Origin: Acidobacteria bacterium AB60
Lineage (GTDB): Bacteria > Acidobacteriota > Terriglobia > Terriglobales > Acidobacteriaceae
DNA length: 64,000 nucleotides
NCBI GenBank assembly: GCA_008682415.1
Contig: VANK01000009.1
Coordinates: 124,001-188,000, forward strand
Direction: 5' to 3'
The notes under the pieces were generated by a model, which was given only the letters and a program-made list of their open reading frames with translations, had not been told where the DNA came from and searched no databases. Below, piece by piece: positions 29,782 to 37,245 of this stretch. The stretch's first letter is position 1; each line of letters starts with the position of its first letter. The translations under genes were made by a program, and so were the position numbers.

Positions 29782-31553
29782 GCGGGTGCCTTGGGCAAGG
29801 TGATGATGAAGGTGGCGCCGCGGGATGGCGCGCTTTCCACGGCGATGGTGCCGCCGTGGTCGGCGATGACGGACTGGACGACCGCGAGGCCGAGCCCGGT
29901 GCCGTGCTGCTTGGTGGTGTAGTAAGGCGTGAAGAGGCGCTCGCACTCTTCGGGGGTGAGGCCCTCGCCGGTATCGGCGACGCGGATTTCGATAAGAGTG
30001 TCGAGAGGTTTTGCGGAGAGGGTGAGCGTGCCGCCGCTGGGCATGGCGTCGATGGCGTTGAGGACGAGGTTGGAGAGCGCGCGATGGAGGAGTTCGGGGT
30101 CGGCGCTGAGGGGCATGGGATCGCGGGGGAGTTCGGTTTGGAAGACGATGCCGGCGTCCGCCGCGGGTTCGTAAAGCGAACGAACGCGCTGCACGACGGC
30201 TGCAGCGTCGACGGACTCAAGCTGCGGGCGGGGCATTTTGCTGAAGTCGCTGAAGCGGCCGATGATGGTTTTGAGGTTGGCGATCTCCATGCTCAACGTG
30301 CGGGTGCTCTCATCGAAGACTTCGTTGAACTCGGCGGGAGAGAGCGCGCGTGCGCGGACGAGATTTTCGACGGTGATCTGAAGAGGGAAGAGGGGGTTCT
30401 TGAGTTCGTGGGCGAGGCGGCGGGCGAGCTCGCGCCAGGCGGCGACGCGCTCGCTCTGCACGAGGCGTTCGCGCTGTGCGGTCAGCTCGGTGGTCATGCG
30501 GTTGAAGCTGCGGGCGAGGACGGCGACCTCGTCGCGTCCGCGTTCGGGGACGTGCACGTCCCAGTTGCCCTCGGCGACCTCTTCCGCGGCGCGTGCCAGC
30601 TGCTCGATGGGGTGGGAGACGCGAGCTGTGATCCAGAGGCTGAAGATGATGGCGAGAAGGATGCCGCCGCTGGCGACGGCGTAGGCGATGGCGCGGATGT
30701 GCTGCTGCGCGGCGACCAGGCCGGCGCGGGAGATGGCCACGGTGAGCACCGCGAGCACGGCGCCGGAGTTGCTCTTGAGAGGAATAGCGGTGACGCTGGC
30801 GCTCTCTTCACCGCGGGAGCCGAGGGAGAGGATGGCGGTGGTTTGCCGCCCGGTCTGGCGCGCGGCCTGAATGAGCGAGGCGTAGCGCGGAGCGTTTGGG
30901 ACGAGTCCGCCACCCTGATAGAAGCTTGCGGGGTCGAAGAGAGCGGGCGAGTCTTTGCCCGCATCCGCGGCGTAGAGGCCGATGGTCATGCCGGGTGCGG
31001 CGGGCAGGTCGGCAAGGAAGCTTTGATCGAGCTTTTTTCCGCCGATGAGGTGGACGGCGGGTTCCGCGCTGCGGATGGGGCGGACGGCAAAGAGGCCGAG
31101 GGCCGCACTTCCGTCGGGTAGCTCTTCTCGCTTGAGGAACGCATCCGCGCCGGCGCGGGCAGCGGCGGGCTCGGCATAGCCAAAGCGGGCAGGAAACTGC
31201 GCGGAGCTGACGACGTTGCCGTCGGGGCCGACGATCTCGAGGAAGTCGAGTTGGGCGAGCTGGGCGAGGGACTGGGCCTCTTTGAGATAGGGCCATGCGT
31301 CGCCGGACTGAACCATTTCAAAGGCCATGCTGCGGGCGCGCTCGCTGGCGGCGAGGTGGTCGATGGACTCGATGACCTCGGCGGAGCGGTGCTGGAACTC
31401 GCGTTGGAACTGGCTGACGAAGAGGGCGGTCTCTTCCTGATCGCGCTGCTCGAAGACGTGGCGGATGCGGGTGAGGACGGTCCAGGCGACGGCGGCGACG
31501 GCGGCGGCCACGGTGAGGGAGAGGAGGAGGAGAAGCTTCTGGCGGAGGCTCAC
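29778..31553 (-). CDS. NtrY-like sensor histidine kinase
   Basis: 591 residues from GTG 31553. TM1 (about 5-27) and TM2 (about 286-308) enclose a periplasmic sensor region of about 255 residues. A HAMP domain follows (RVSHPIEQLARAAEEVAEGN), then the HisKA motif with the phospho-acceptor His in RRLAHELKNPLFPLQ (about residue 382) and the HATPase domain (LSNLVLNAIDAMPSGG, VADTGEGL, GTGLGLAVVQSV). It should phosphorylate the sigma-54 regulator encoded next. The GTG overlaps the stop of the solute-binding protein gene (GTGA), which suggests the binding protein feeds ligand information to the sensor domain. Confidence 0.95.
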   Translation of the reverse strand: MSLRQKLLLLLSLTVAAAVAAVAWTVLTRIRHVFEQRDQEETALFVSQFQREFQHRSAEVIESIDHLAASERARSMAFEMVQSGDAWPYLKEAQSLAQLAQLDFLEIVGPDGNVVSSAQFPARFGYAEPAAARAGADAFLKREELPDGSAALGLFAVRPIRSAEPAVHLIGGKKLDQSFLADLPAAPGMTIGLYAADAGKDSPALFDPASFYQGGGLVPNAPRYASLIQAARQTGRQTTAILSLGSRGEESASVTAIPLKSNSGAVLAVLTVAISRAGLVAAQQHIRAIAYAVASGGILLAIIFSLWITARVSHPIEQLARAAEEVAEGNWDVHVPERGRDEVAVLARSFNRMTTELTAQRERLVQSERVAAWRELARRLAHELKNPLFPLQITVENLVRARALSPAEFNEVFDESTRTLSMEIANLKTIIGRFSDFSKMPRPQLESVDAAAVVQRVRSLYEPAADAGIVFQTELPRDPMPLSADPELLHRALSNLVLNAIDAMPSGGTLTLSAKPLDTLIEIRVADTGEGLTPEECERLFTPYYTTKQHGTGLGLAVVQSVIADHGGTIAVESAPSRGATFIITLPKAPA

Positions 31554-32905
31554 GGGGAGGCCTCCAGAGAGGCATTGGCAAGATCGAGGGAACCGTCAGC
31601 ATGCAGGGCGAGGTCGCGTACGCGGGGACTGAGCGCGTAGACGCGGGGCAGGTGGAGGAGCGGAACGACGGTTTTGCGATCGAGGAAGCCGCGCTCTGCT
31701 TTGTATTCTGCGGCGGGATTGTCTTCGACGGGATCCGGGTGGTCGTTGCGGCGAAAAAGCTGTTCAAGCGTGGCGGCAGGAGCGGGGAACTCAATCGGGA
31801 GAATGCGCAGGACGAGATCGGGATGGCTTGCCGCGGAGTTGAGTTGGGTGGGAAAGCCGGCTTCGCGCAGGTTGAGCGCGATGCGCTGACCGGCGAGTTG
31901 CAGGGCGCCATCGCCTTCCACGCGGAAGGGGAGCGAAGGAGGGGTGATGCCGCCGCGTAACTGCTGGGCCCGGGCGAGGTCGCGCTCGGGAGCGAAGAGG
32001 AAGGCGTAGCCAGAGAGGGATTGGGGAAGCAGGCTGGCGGCTACCTGGCCTTCCTTCTGAAAGATGACGTTGGCGAGGGCACTGCGGTCGACGGCGAGCG
32101 CGATGGCGGCGCGGAGGTTGGGATTGGCGAGCGGGCCGGAGTCAGCGATCTCCAGGGCGAGCAGTTGAACGGGCGGGGAGGCCAGAAGGAGCAGGTGTTG
32201 CTGGCGGGCCTGGCGCGCATCTTCGGCGGGAACTTCGATGACGTCGGCGCGGCCCGCGACGAGGTCGAGGCGCTGATCGCTGAGGGCGCGGCGGGTGCGG
32301 ATTTCCAGGGTGTCGACGAAGGGACGCCCTTGCCAGCAGGTGTCATTGGCAGAGAGGGAGAGAACACCGTTGCTGAAGCCAGTGACCTGGAAGGGGCCGG
32401 TGCCGGTGGCGGCAGTGGGTGTTTTGCCCTCCGAGGAGAGGGTGAGCGCGATGAGGAACTCGTCGCCGGCGAGGAGGGCGGGGAGGTTGGGCATGGGCGC
32501 ATCGCTGCTGAAGACGACGGCGGCGCCGGAGGCACGGAGGGAGGTCCAGGGGCAGTCGGAAGGGCAGGAGGCGTTGAGGGAAGCGACAACCGCAATTGTA
32601 GTAAGCGGCGAGCCATCGTGAAAGCGGACGCCGGGGCGGAGGCGGAAGATCCAGCGATGGCCGGCGTTTTCCGATTGCCAGTCGGTGGCGAGGGCGGGGC
32701 GCACGTTGCCTGCCGCGTCGAGGGTGGTGAGGCCGTCGAGGACGAGGCGACGGGCGATGCCACTGGGTAGTTGCCACGGATCGCCGACGGTTTCGATGCG
32801 GAGGGTGCCGCCGTAGCGCGGGCGCGTGCGGGCCGCGGCCGGGGCGGCCAGGCCGGCGAGGAGGATTGCGAGGAGCAGGCAGCTAATTGCAGTTCGCCGA
32901 GACAC
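31550..32905 (-). CDS. Family 5 extracellular solute-binding protein without a transporter
   Basis: 451 residues starting at GTG 32905. The signal peptide (about 1-24) ends in APAAA-R. The mature protein has the SBP_bac_5 pattern: RPRYGGTLRIETVGDPWQL at the start, ATDWQSENAGHRWIFRLRPG, VRFHDGSPLT and NPNLRAAIALAVDRSALANV. The family binds peptides, nickel or sugars for ABC uptake. At about 450 residues it is short for the family (typically 500-540). No permease or ATPase gene is nearby. It overlaps the upstream exported protein by 23 bp and the downstream kinase gene by 4 bp, pointing to a sensing rather than uptake role. Confidence 0.85.
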   Translation of the reverse strand: MSRRTAISCLLLAILLAGLAAPAAARTRPRYGGTLRIETVGDPWQLPSGIARRLVLDGLTTLDAAGNVRPALATDWQSENAGHRWIFRLRPGVRFHDGSPLTTIAVVASLNASCPSDCPWTSLRASGAAVVFSSDAPMPNLPALLAGDEFLIALTLSSEGKTPTAATGTGPFQVTGFSNGVLSLSANDTCWQGRPFVDTLEIRTRRALSDQRLDLVAGRADVIEVPAEDARQARQQHLLLLASPPVQLLALEIADSGPLANPNLRAAIALAVDRSALANVIFQKEGQVAASLLPQSLSGYAFLFAPERDLARAQQLRGGITPPSLPFRVEGDGALQLAGQRIALNLREAGFPTQLNSAASHPDLVLRILPIEFPAPAATLEQLFRRNDHPDPVEDNPAAEYKAERGFLDRKTVVPLLHLPRVYALSPRVRDLALHADGSLDLANASLEASP

Positions 32906-34166
32906 GGTCGACCTCGTAGAGAACTGGCTGGCCTGCAGGGGGTTCGGTTCGGATTGTGGCGAAGAGACTGCGGCCGCCTGAGGCGGTCCAGAGCGCGGTG
33001 ACGGAGCCGTCCATGGCGAGCGGGGGGCTGATGGGGATGGCTTCGAGGGCGGGAATCTCGTAGGCACGGAGGCTGTCCTGAGCAGCGGCGCCGGAGCTGG
33101 ACGCGACGATCTGGGTTCCGTTGCCGCAGGCGGACTGGAGCGAGGCGAAGTCGCTGCCCCAATCGCGAGCGCCGCCGATGGGGGTGAGTGTGGCGTTCCC
33201 GGCGAGCTGGAGTTTGCCGTCGAGGCTGTTGACGAGCAGCGCGGGCGTCTGCGCGCGGGCAAACCATGCGGCGGTGTAGAAGGCGGGAAGATCGACGCCG
33301 AGGCTGGGGGCGACGATGCCGGTGTAGTGGTCCCGGCCGGCGTTGTAGAAGGCTTTGAGCGCCGGAGCGGGCGCGCTGCCGAGCTGCATGAGGTTGGGCG
33401 CGGCGATGGGCCAGGGGTCGTCGCTGTCGTGGCAGTGAACGGTCCACTGGCCGGCGGCGCCGGGAGCGGCGTTGATACCTTCACACGCAACGCCGGGCAG
33501 ATGGGCTTCGAAGGCTTCGCCGTTGGCTGTGGAAACGAGAAGGCCGCGGGGGTCGCGCGCGAGGGGGCGTTTCTGGCGGATGGGGAAGACGGTGAGGGGG
33601 GTGAAGCCGGCGGGCGCGCGGGTATAGAGGACGATCTGCTCGGGCTGGAGAACGATGAGGCCGTCGGGCACTTCGAGGGCGGCGAGGACGGGTTGGGTCG
33701 CTGTGAAAAGGAACTGCTTGTGCAGGGTGATGCCGGACGCGGCCTGGACCGCGGAGGACGCCGGGCGATCGAGCGCGATCATCGCGACGCGGGTCTCGTT
33801 GCCTTCGACGATCTCGGCGACCCAGAGGCGCTGGCGCGAGTTTTCGCTGAGGGTGACGCGCAACTGATTGGCGGCTTCGTCGCCGGAGGGGGTGATGCCG
33901 TGGGTGCGAAGGTCTTGCTCGAGGATGCGGCGGACGGCTGCGAGATCGTCCGGAGAGACGGAGGAGAGATTGCGGAGGGTCAGGCGTGCCTGGCCGGGGC
34001 CGAGAATGGAGGCGATCTGATCGGCGAGAGCGGATGCGGGCTGATCCCAGGGAGAGTTTGCGGAGGCGGCCACCGCACAAAGAAAGAGGGCGAGGATCGG
34101 CGCGAGCAGGCGAAGAGAAGAAGGCATTCTGATGGCAGGTGTGAGCAACAGCCGGAGGAGCCTCAT
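32883..34166 (-). CDS. Exported protein of unknown function in the kinase operon
   Basis: 427 residues. A hydrophobic leader (about 17-35, SLRLLAPILALFLCAVAASA) looks like a signal peptide; a start at 34127 instead of 34166 would remove 13 residues and gives a cleaner leader. The N-terminal part resembles a domain with an amphipathic helix pattern (SVSPDDLAAVRRILEQDL), then a beta-rich region that could be a propeller (PVLAALEVPDGLIVLQPEQ, VTALWTASGGRSLFATIRTE). No family named. It is first of four overlapping genes (exported protein, solute-binding protein, kinase, regulator), so it probably acts in the same signalling pathway in the periplasm. Confidence 0.75.
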   Translation of the reverse strand: MRLLRLLLTPAIRMPSSLRLLAPILALFLCAVAASANSPWDQPASALADQIASILGPGQARLTLRNLSSVSPDDLAAVRRILEQDLRTHGITPSGDEAANQLRVTLSENSRQRLWVAEIVEGNETRVAMIALDRPASSAVQAASGITLHKQFLFTATQPVLAALEVPDGLIVLQPEQIVLYTRAPAGFTPLTVFPIRQKRPLARDPRGLLVSTANGEAFEAHLPGVACEGINAAPGAAGQWTVHCHDSDDPWPIAAPNLMQLGSAPAPALKAFYNAGRDHYTGIVAPSLGVDLPAFYTAAWFARAQTPALLVNSLDGKLQLAGNATLTPIGGARDWGSDFASLQSACGNGTQIVASSSGAAAQDSLRAYEIPALEAIPISPPLAMDGSVTALWTASGGRSLFATIRTEPPAGQPVLYEVDRVSANCN

Positions 34167-34222
34167 GACCCTGTTCTTTCTGCGCAGTGCTTGTTAGCGA
34201 TTATAGCGTTGGGGCGATTGCG

Positions 34223-34807
34223 TTAATTGTGGAGGGCGATTCCGTAGATGATGTCGAGCTCGCGGAGGTGGTTGCGTATGAGGGTCAGGTCACATTGGGC
34301 CTGAAAGCTGCGGCCGCCGGTGCCGCCGTCGAACTGATGATATGCGGCGGTGCAGGCGGTCTCGCGGTACTGGCGCCAGCTGTTCTCGACGTTGTCGAAT
34401 TCGGCGATGAGTTGCGTGGAGGACAGGGATGGGCCCGCAGGACCGTGAGTTGGGGGTGACACGCCCGGTGGCTGCGGCGGCGGGACGAGGAGTTCGTGAA
34501 TGACGGATTCGAATTCTTTGAGCGATTCTTCAGCGTTGTCGGATAGCTTGCCGAAGCATTGATTGAAGTCGAGAGTGGTGGATGCGGAGGTGCAGTCGCC
34601 GGCCTTCTCGTGCACTGTTTCTCGGTCGAAGATGTCTTTTGCCTGGGATTGAAGCTGCTGGTGGCGGGCAAACCAGGTTTGATACCGCTGCTGGTAGGCC
34701 TTTTGTTCCGGGGTGAGGACCTTATGCGGGGATGAGTTTTGCTGCGGATGAGTATGCGCGGAGAGCAAGAAGAATGCGGAGGAGATGAGACCGAGAGAGA
34801 CGCGCAT
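34223..34807 (-). CDS. LprI-like (DUF1311) exported protein
   Basis: 194 residues. The signal peptide (MRVSLGLISSAFFLLSAHTH) is followed by a charged helical region (LTPEQKAYQQRYQTWFARHQ). The C-terminal segment SWRQYRETACTAAYHQFDGG followed by CDLTLIRNHLRELD matches the LprI/DUF1311 pattern with its conserved W-Y-R-C-C arrangement. Family members have been linked to lysozyme inhibition in the envelope. The start at 34807 has GGAG 8 bp upstream. It lies in a run of same-strand genes, 56 bp before the kinase operon and 73 bp after the SPFH gene, and might be co-transcribed with either. Confidence 0.75.
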   Translation of the reverse strand: MRVSLGLISSAFFLLSAHTHPQQNSSPHKVLTPEQKAYQQRYQTWFARHQQLQSQAKDIFDRETVHEKAGDCTSASTTLDFNQCFGKLSDNAEESLKEFESVIHELLVPPPQPPGVSPPTHGPAGPSLSSTQLIAEFDNVENSWRQYRETACTAAYHQFDGGTGGRSFQAQCDLTLIRNHLRELDIIYGIALHN

Positions 34808-34880
34808 GGGCAACTCCATGGTAATTTGCGGGTGAATTGGAGAGCCCGGCATAGCAAGATGCTGCGCCGGGCCATGGGCC

Positions 34881-36206
34881 TCAGTGACCGGGCTTGGGGT
34901 CGGGCTGGGACTCGTTGTCCATTTCCTGCTTGAGGACGGGGCTCGAGGCCATGTTCTTGAAGACGTCGTTGGCGAAGAAGAATTTCCCGTCGGAGGGAAC
35001 CATGACGACCTGGATTTTGTCGGAGAGGCGCTCGGCGACGATTTTGTTGATGAGGAGCGGGGAGCGGTTGAGCAGATCGGCCTCGCTCTTCATGCGCTCG
35101 GCGTTGGCGACGGCGAGCAGCTTGATGCGGCTGGCCTCGGCATCGGCCAGCAGGTTGCGGCGCTCGAGCTCGGCCTTGCTGTCGATGACCTTGGCCTGAG
35201 CATCGGCTTCGGCGTTCTGGATGGTGGCTTCTTTGCGGGCCTGAGCTTCGAGCTTGCTTTGTTCGATCTGCTTCTGTTTGAGAGGCAGGGTGTACTGCAT
35301 GGCGTCGGCTTCGCCCTTGGCTTCAACCACTTTGGATTGGGCATCGCCTTCGGCCTGCTTGATCTTCTGTTTTGCCTCGGCTTCGGCCTGAAGCTCAGCG
35401 ATCCTGACCTGCTTCTGCTGGATTTCGGTCTGAATGCCTAGCTGGTCGTCTTCCTGCTCTTTGAGCAGCAGGCCTTCGAGGCCTTTGGCGTATTCGTCGG
35501 GCAGGCGGATCTCGGAGAGCATGACCTCTTCGACGACGATGCCGTCGCTGACGAGCTTGCGGGTGATGACGGTGGAGGCCTTGGCCCGGACTTCCTCACG
35601 TTTGGACGAGAAGATTTCGCGGACGGTGTATTGGGGCGCGAGTTCGCGCCAGGCGCTGGCGACGACGGGGGGCACGAGTTCCTTGTCCGCGGGCTGAGGG
35701 AGGTGCGCCTGGACGGTGGCGAGCTTGTTGGGGTCGAGGCGATAGCGGACGGTGACGCCGAGGCCGATGCTGAGGCCTTCCTTCGATTGGACGTCGAGGG
35801 TGCCCTTCTGCGTAGAAGGCCTGGCGCCCTCAGGGGCAACGCCGGCGGCGAAGATGTGGTCGCGCAGGTCGAAGAGCTGGACGGAGTCGACGAGCGGAGT
35901 GATGAAGTGCACGCCGGGGTAGAGGGTCCCTGGGAGTGTGCCTTCGATCTGGCTGATGCGCACGCCCCCCATACCGCTGGGAATGACGACGATACTGGAG
36001 GCGATGAGCAGCGGAAGGCAGGCGACCAGAGCGAGCGCGACGGGGCCGCGCACAGGGATAGGCTCGAGTTCGACCGCGGCGCCGGGGTCGGCCGACTGCT
36101 TGCGCATTGCCTGGATGCGCAGAACCAGCGAGTACAGCGGGATGGCCAGAGCGGCAGCGAGCAAGAGCGCCTCGGCGACAGTGAGCAATAACTTCAATGC
36201 GAGCAT
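34881..36206 (-). CDS. SPFH/band 7 (prohibitin-like) membrane protein
   Basis: 441 residues. Two hydrophobic segments (about 2-30 and 55-75) anchor it. The SPFH domain (about 76-260) begins with the prohibitin-like SGMGGVRISQIEGTLPGTLY and PGVHFITPLVDSVQLFDLR and includes VRYRLDPNKLATV and SKREEVRAKASTVITRKL. A long Ala/Glu/Lys-rich coiled coil follows (about 262-370, AELQAEAEAKQKIKQAEGDA). Such proteins form large ring assemblies and membrane microdomains and control membrane proteases. It overlaps the stop of the small upstream gene by 13 bp. The first hydrophobic segment before the usual one is an addition relative to most prohibitins. Confidence 0.92.
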   Translation of the reverse strand: MLALKLLLTVAEALLLAAALAIPLYSLVLRIQAMRKQSADPGAAVELEPIPVRGPVALALVACLPLLIASSIVVIPSGMGGVRISQIEGTLPGTLYPGVHFITPLVDSVQLFDLRDHIFAAGVAPEGARPSTQKGTLDVQSKEGLSIGLGVTVRYRLDPNKLATVQAHLPQPADKELVPPVVASAWRELAPQYTVREIFSSKREEVRAKASTVITRKLVSDGIVVEEVMLSEIRLPDEYAKGLEGLLLKEQEDDQLGIQTEIQQKQVRIAELQAEAEAKQKIKQAEGDAQSKVVEAKGEADAMQYTLPLKQKQIEQSKLEAQARKEATIQNAEADAQAKVIDSKAELERRNLLADAEASRIKLLAVANAERMKSEADLLNRSPLLINKIVAERLSDKIQVVMVPSDGKFFFANDVFKNMASSPVLKQEMDNESQPDPKPGH

Positions 36207-36379
36207 TTGGTGCCTCCGCGAAGGGTGTGAGGGTGGCTCTTGCGTTTGCTGGAGCGCGGCCGTGGAGCCAGGATCAGCCGCACCAGTCCACCGAAGGTGA
36301 ACTCTTCAAAGAGCAGCGCGGCGACCAGGGGGAGGAGCACTGCGCCGAGACCATTCATTGCATCGAGAATGAAGTTCAT
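36194..36379 (-). CDS. Small membrane protein upstream of the SPFH gene
   Basis: 61 residues. One hydrophobic segment (NGLGAVLLPLVAALLFEEFT, about 9-28) is followed by a basic tail (RLILAPRPRSSKRKSH). Not recognised. It lies 12 bp after the L,D-transpeptidase gene and overlaps the SPFH start by 13 bp, so it is very probably translated as part of that operon and may be a small partner of the SPFH protein. Confidence 0.6.
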   Translation of the reverse strand: MNFILDAMNGLGAVLLPLVAALLFEEFTFGGLVRLILAPRPRSSKRKSHPHTLRGGTKCSH

Positions 36380-36391
36380 GACTGGGCCGCC

Positions 36392-37015
36392 TTAGCGAGA
36401 GCCTGCGGCGACGGCCGTGAGAGAAGCGGAGATGTCAGGCCCGGCGGAATTGCCGGCAGGCGCTACCGCGGGAGCAGTCTGCGCCAGCACGGCAGGCTGC
36501 TGGGGAAGCGTTGCAGGAAGGGGATGGAAGATGGCGGCGGTTTCTTCGTTCGGCTGAGCGATCAACTCCACGGTGTCGCCCACAGAGACGAGCGCGTAGA
36601 GCTCCTCGAGGTCGGCGCGGCCCAGGCGGATGCAACCGTGCGAGGTGGCCTTGCCGATGGAATTGGGGACGTTGGTGCCGTGAATGCCGTAGCCGGGGAT
36701 GCTGAGTCCCATCCAGCGGGTGCCAACCGGGTTGGCCGGACCGGGCTGAACCGTCTTGCCTTCGTGCTGGTAGACCGGGTTGGCAACGCGGCGGACGATC
36801 TTGAAGGTGCCGACGGGGCTGGGGGTTGCGGGCTTGCCTACGGCAACGTTGTAGATTTTGCGGACCTGACCGTCTTCAACCAGGGCGAGTTTGCGGTCCT
36901 GGATGCTGACGACGAGGACGCGGTTCGTGGGACTTTCCTGCGCGGTTGCGTGCATGGCCAGCCCGAAGATGATTGCCGCAGTGACTGCCCAGATGCTGAG
37001 ATCCAACGCTTTCAT
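36392..37015 (-). CDS. L,D-transpeptidase (YkuD domain)
   Basis: 207 residues. The signal peptide (1-25) ends in ATA-Q. The YkuD catalytic domain has IHGTNVPNSIGKATSHGCIR with His112, His126 and the catalytic Cys128. It forms or modifies 3-3 cross-links in peptidoglycan, or attaches proteins to it, in the periplasm. The C-terminal tail (about 150-207) is Ala/Pro-rich and disordered. The start at 37015 is chosen for the signal peptide and follows a G-rich Shine-Dalgarno-like run; the frame is open to 37075. It heads a same-strand run with the small membrane protein and the SPFH gene. Confidence 0.93.
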   Translation of the reverse strand: MKALDLSIWAVTAAIIFGLAMHATAQESPTNRVLVVSIQDRKLALVEDGQVRKIYNVAVGKPATPSPVGTFKIVRRVANPVYQHEGKTVQPGPANPVGTRWMGLSIPGYGIHGTNVPNSIGKATSHGCIRLGRADLEELYALVSVGDTVELIAQPNEETAAIFHPLPATLPQQPAVLAQTAPAVAPAGNSAGPDISASLTAVAAGSR

Positions 37016-37245
37016 CGCTTCCCCCCCGTTTGCTGCAACTGCCTGCGCGAGGAAGAAGTGCAAGCGCCGCGCCAAGGGGGAGCCGCTGAAAGCAAAGCGG
37101 TTAGGGGGACGGATCGGCAGCCGTTCGTGTCATGGAAAACACGCGCGTGTCTGGGCTGACACGCTTGCCGCGGGCGCGATCTCTCCCCGATCTCAAGATC
37201 GAGATCGGGCGCATGGCGTTTCAGGATGGAAACCGAGGAGGTGGG

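Noticed and set aside
29856..31121. 421-codon frame antisense to the histidine kinase
   Set aside because: Gly/Glu/Asp-rich artefact of the opposite-strand codon bias.
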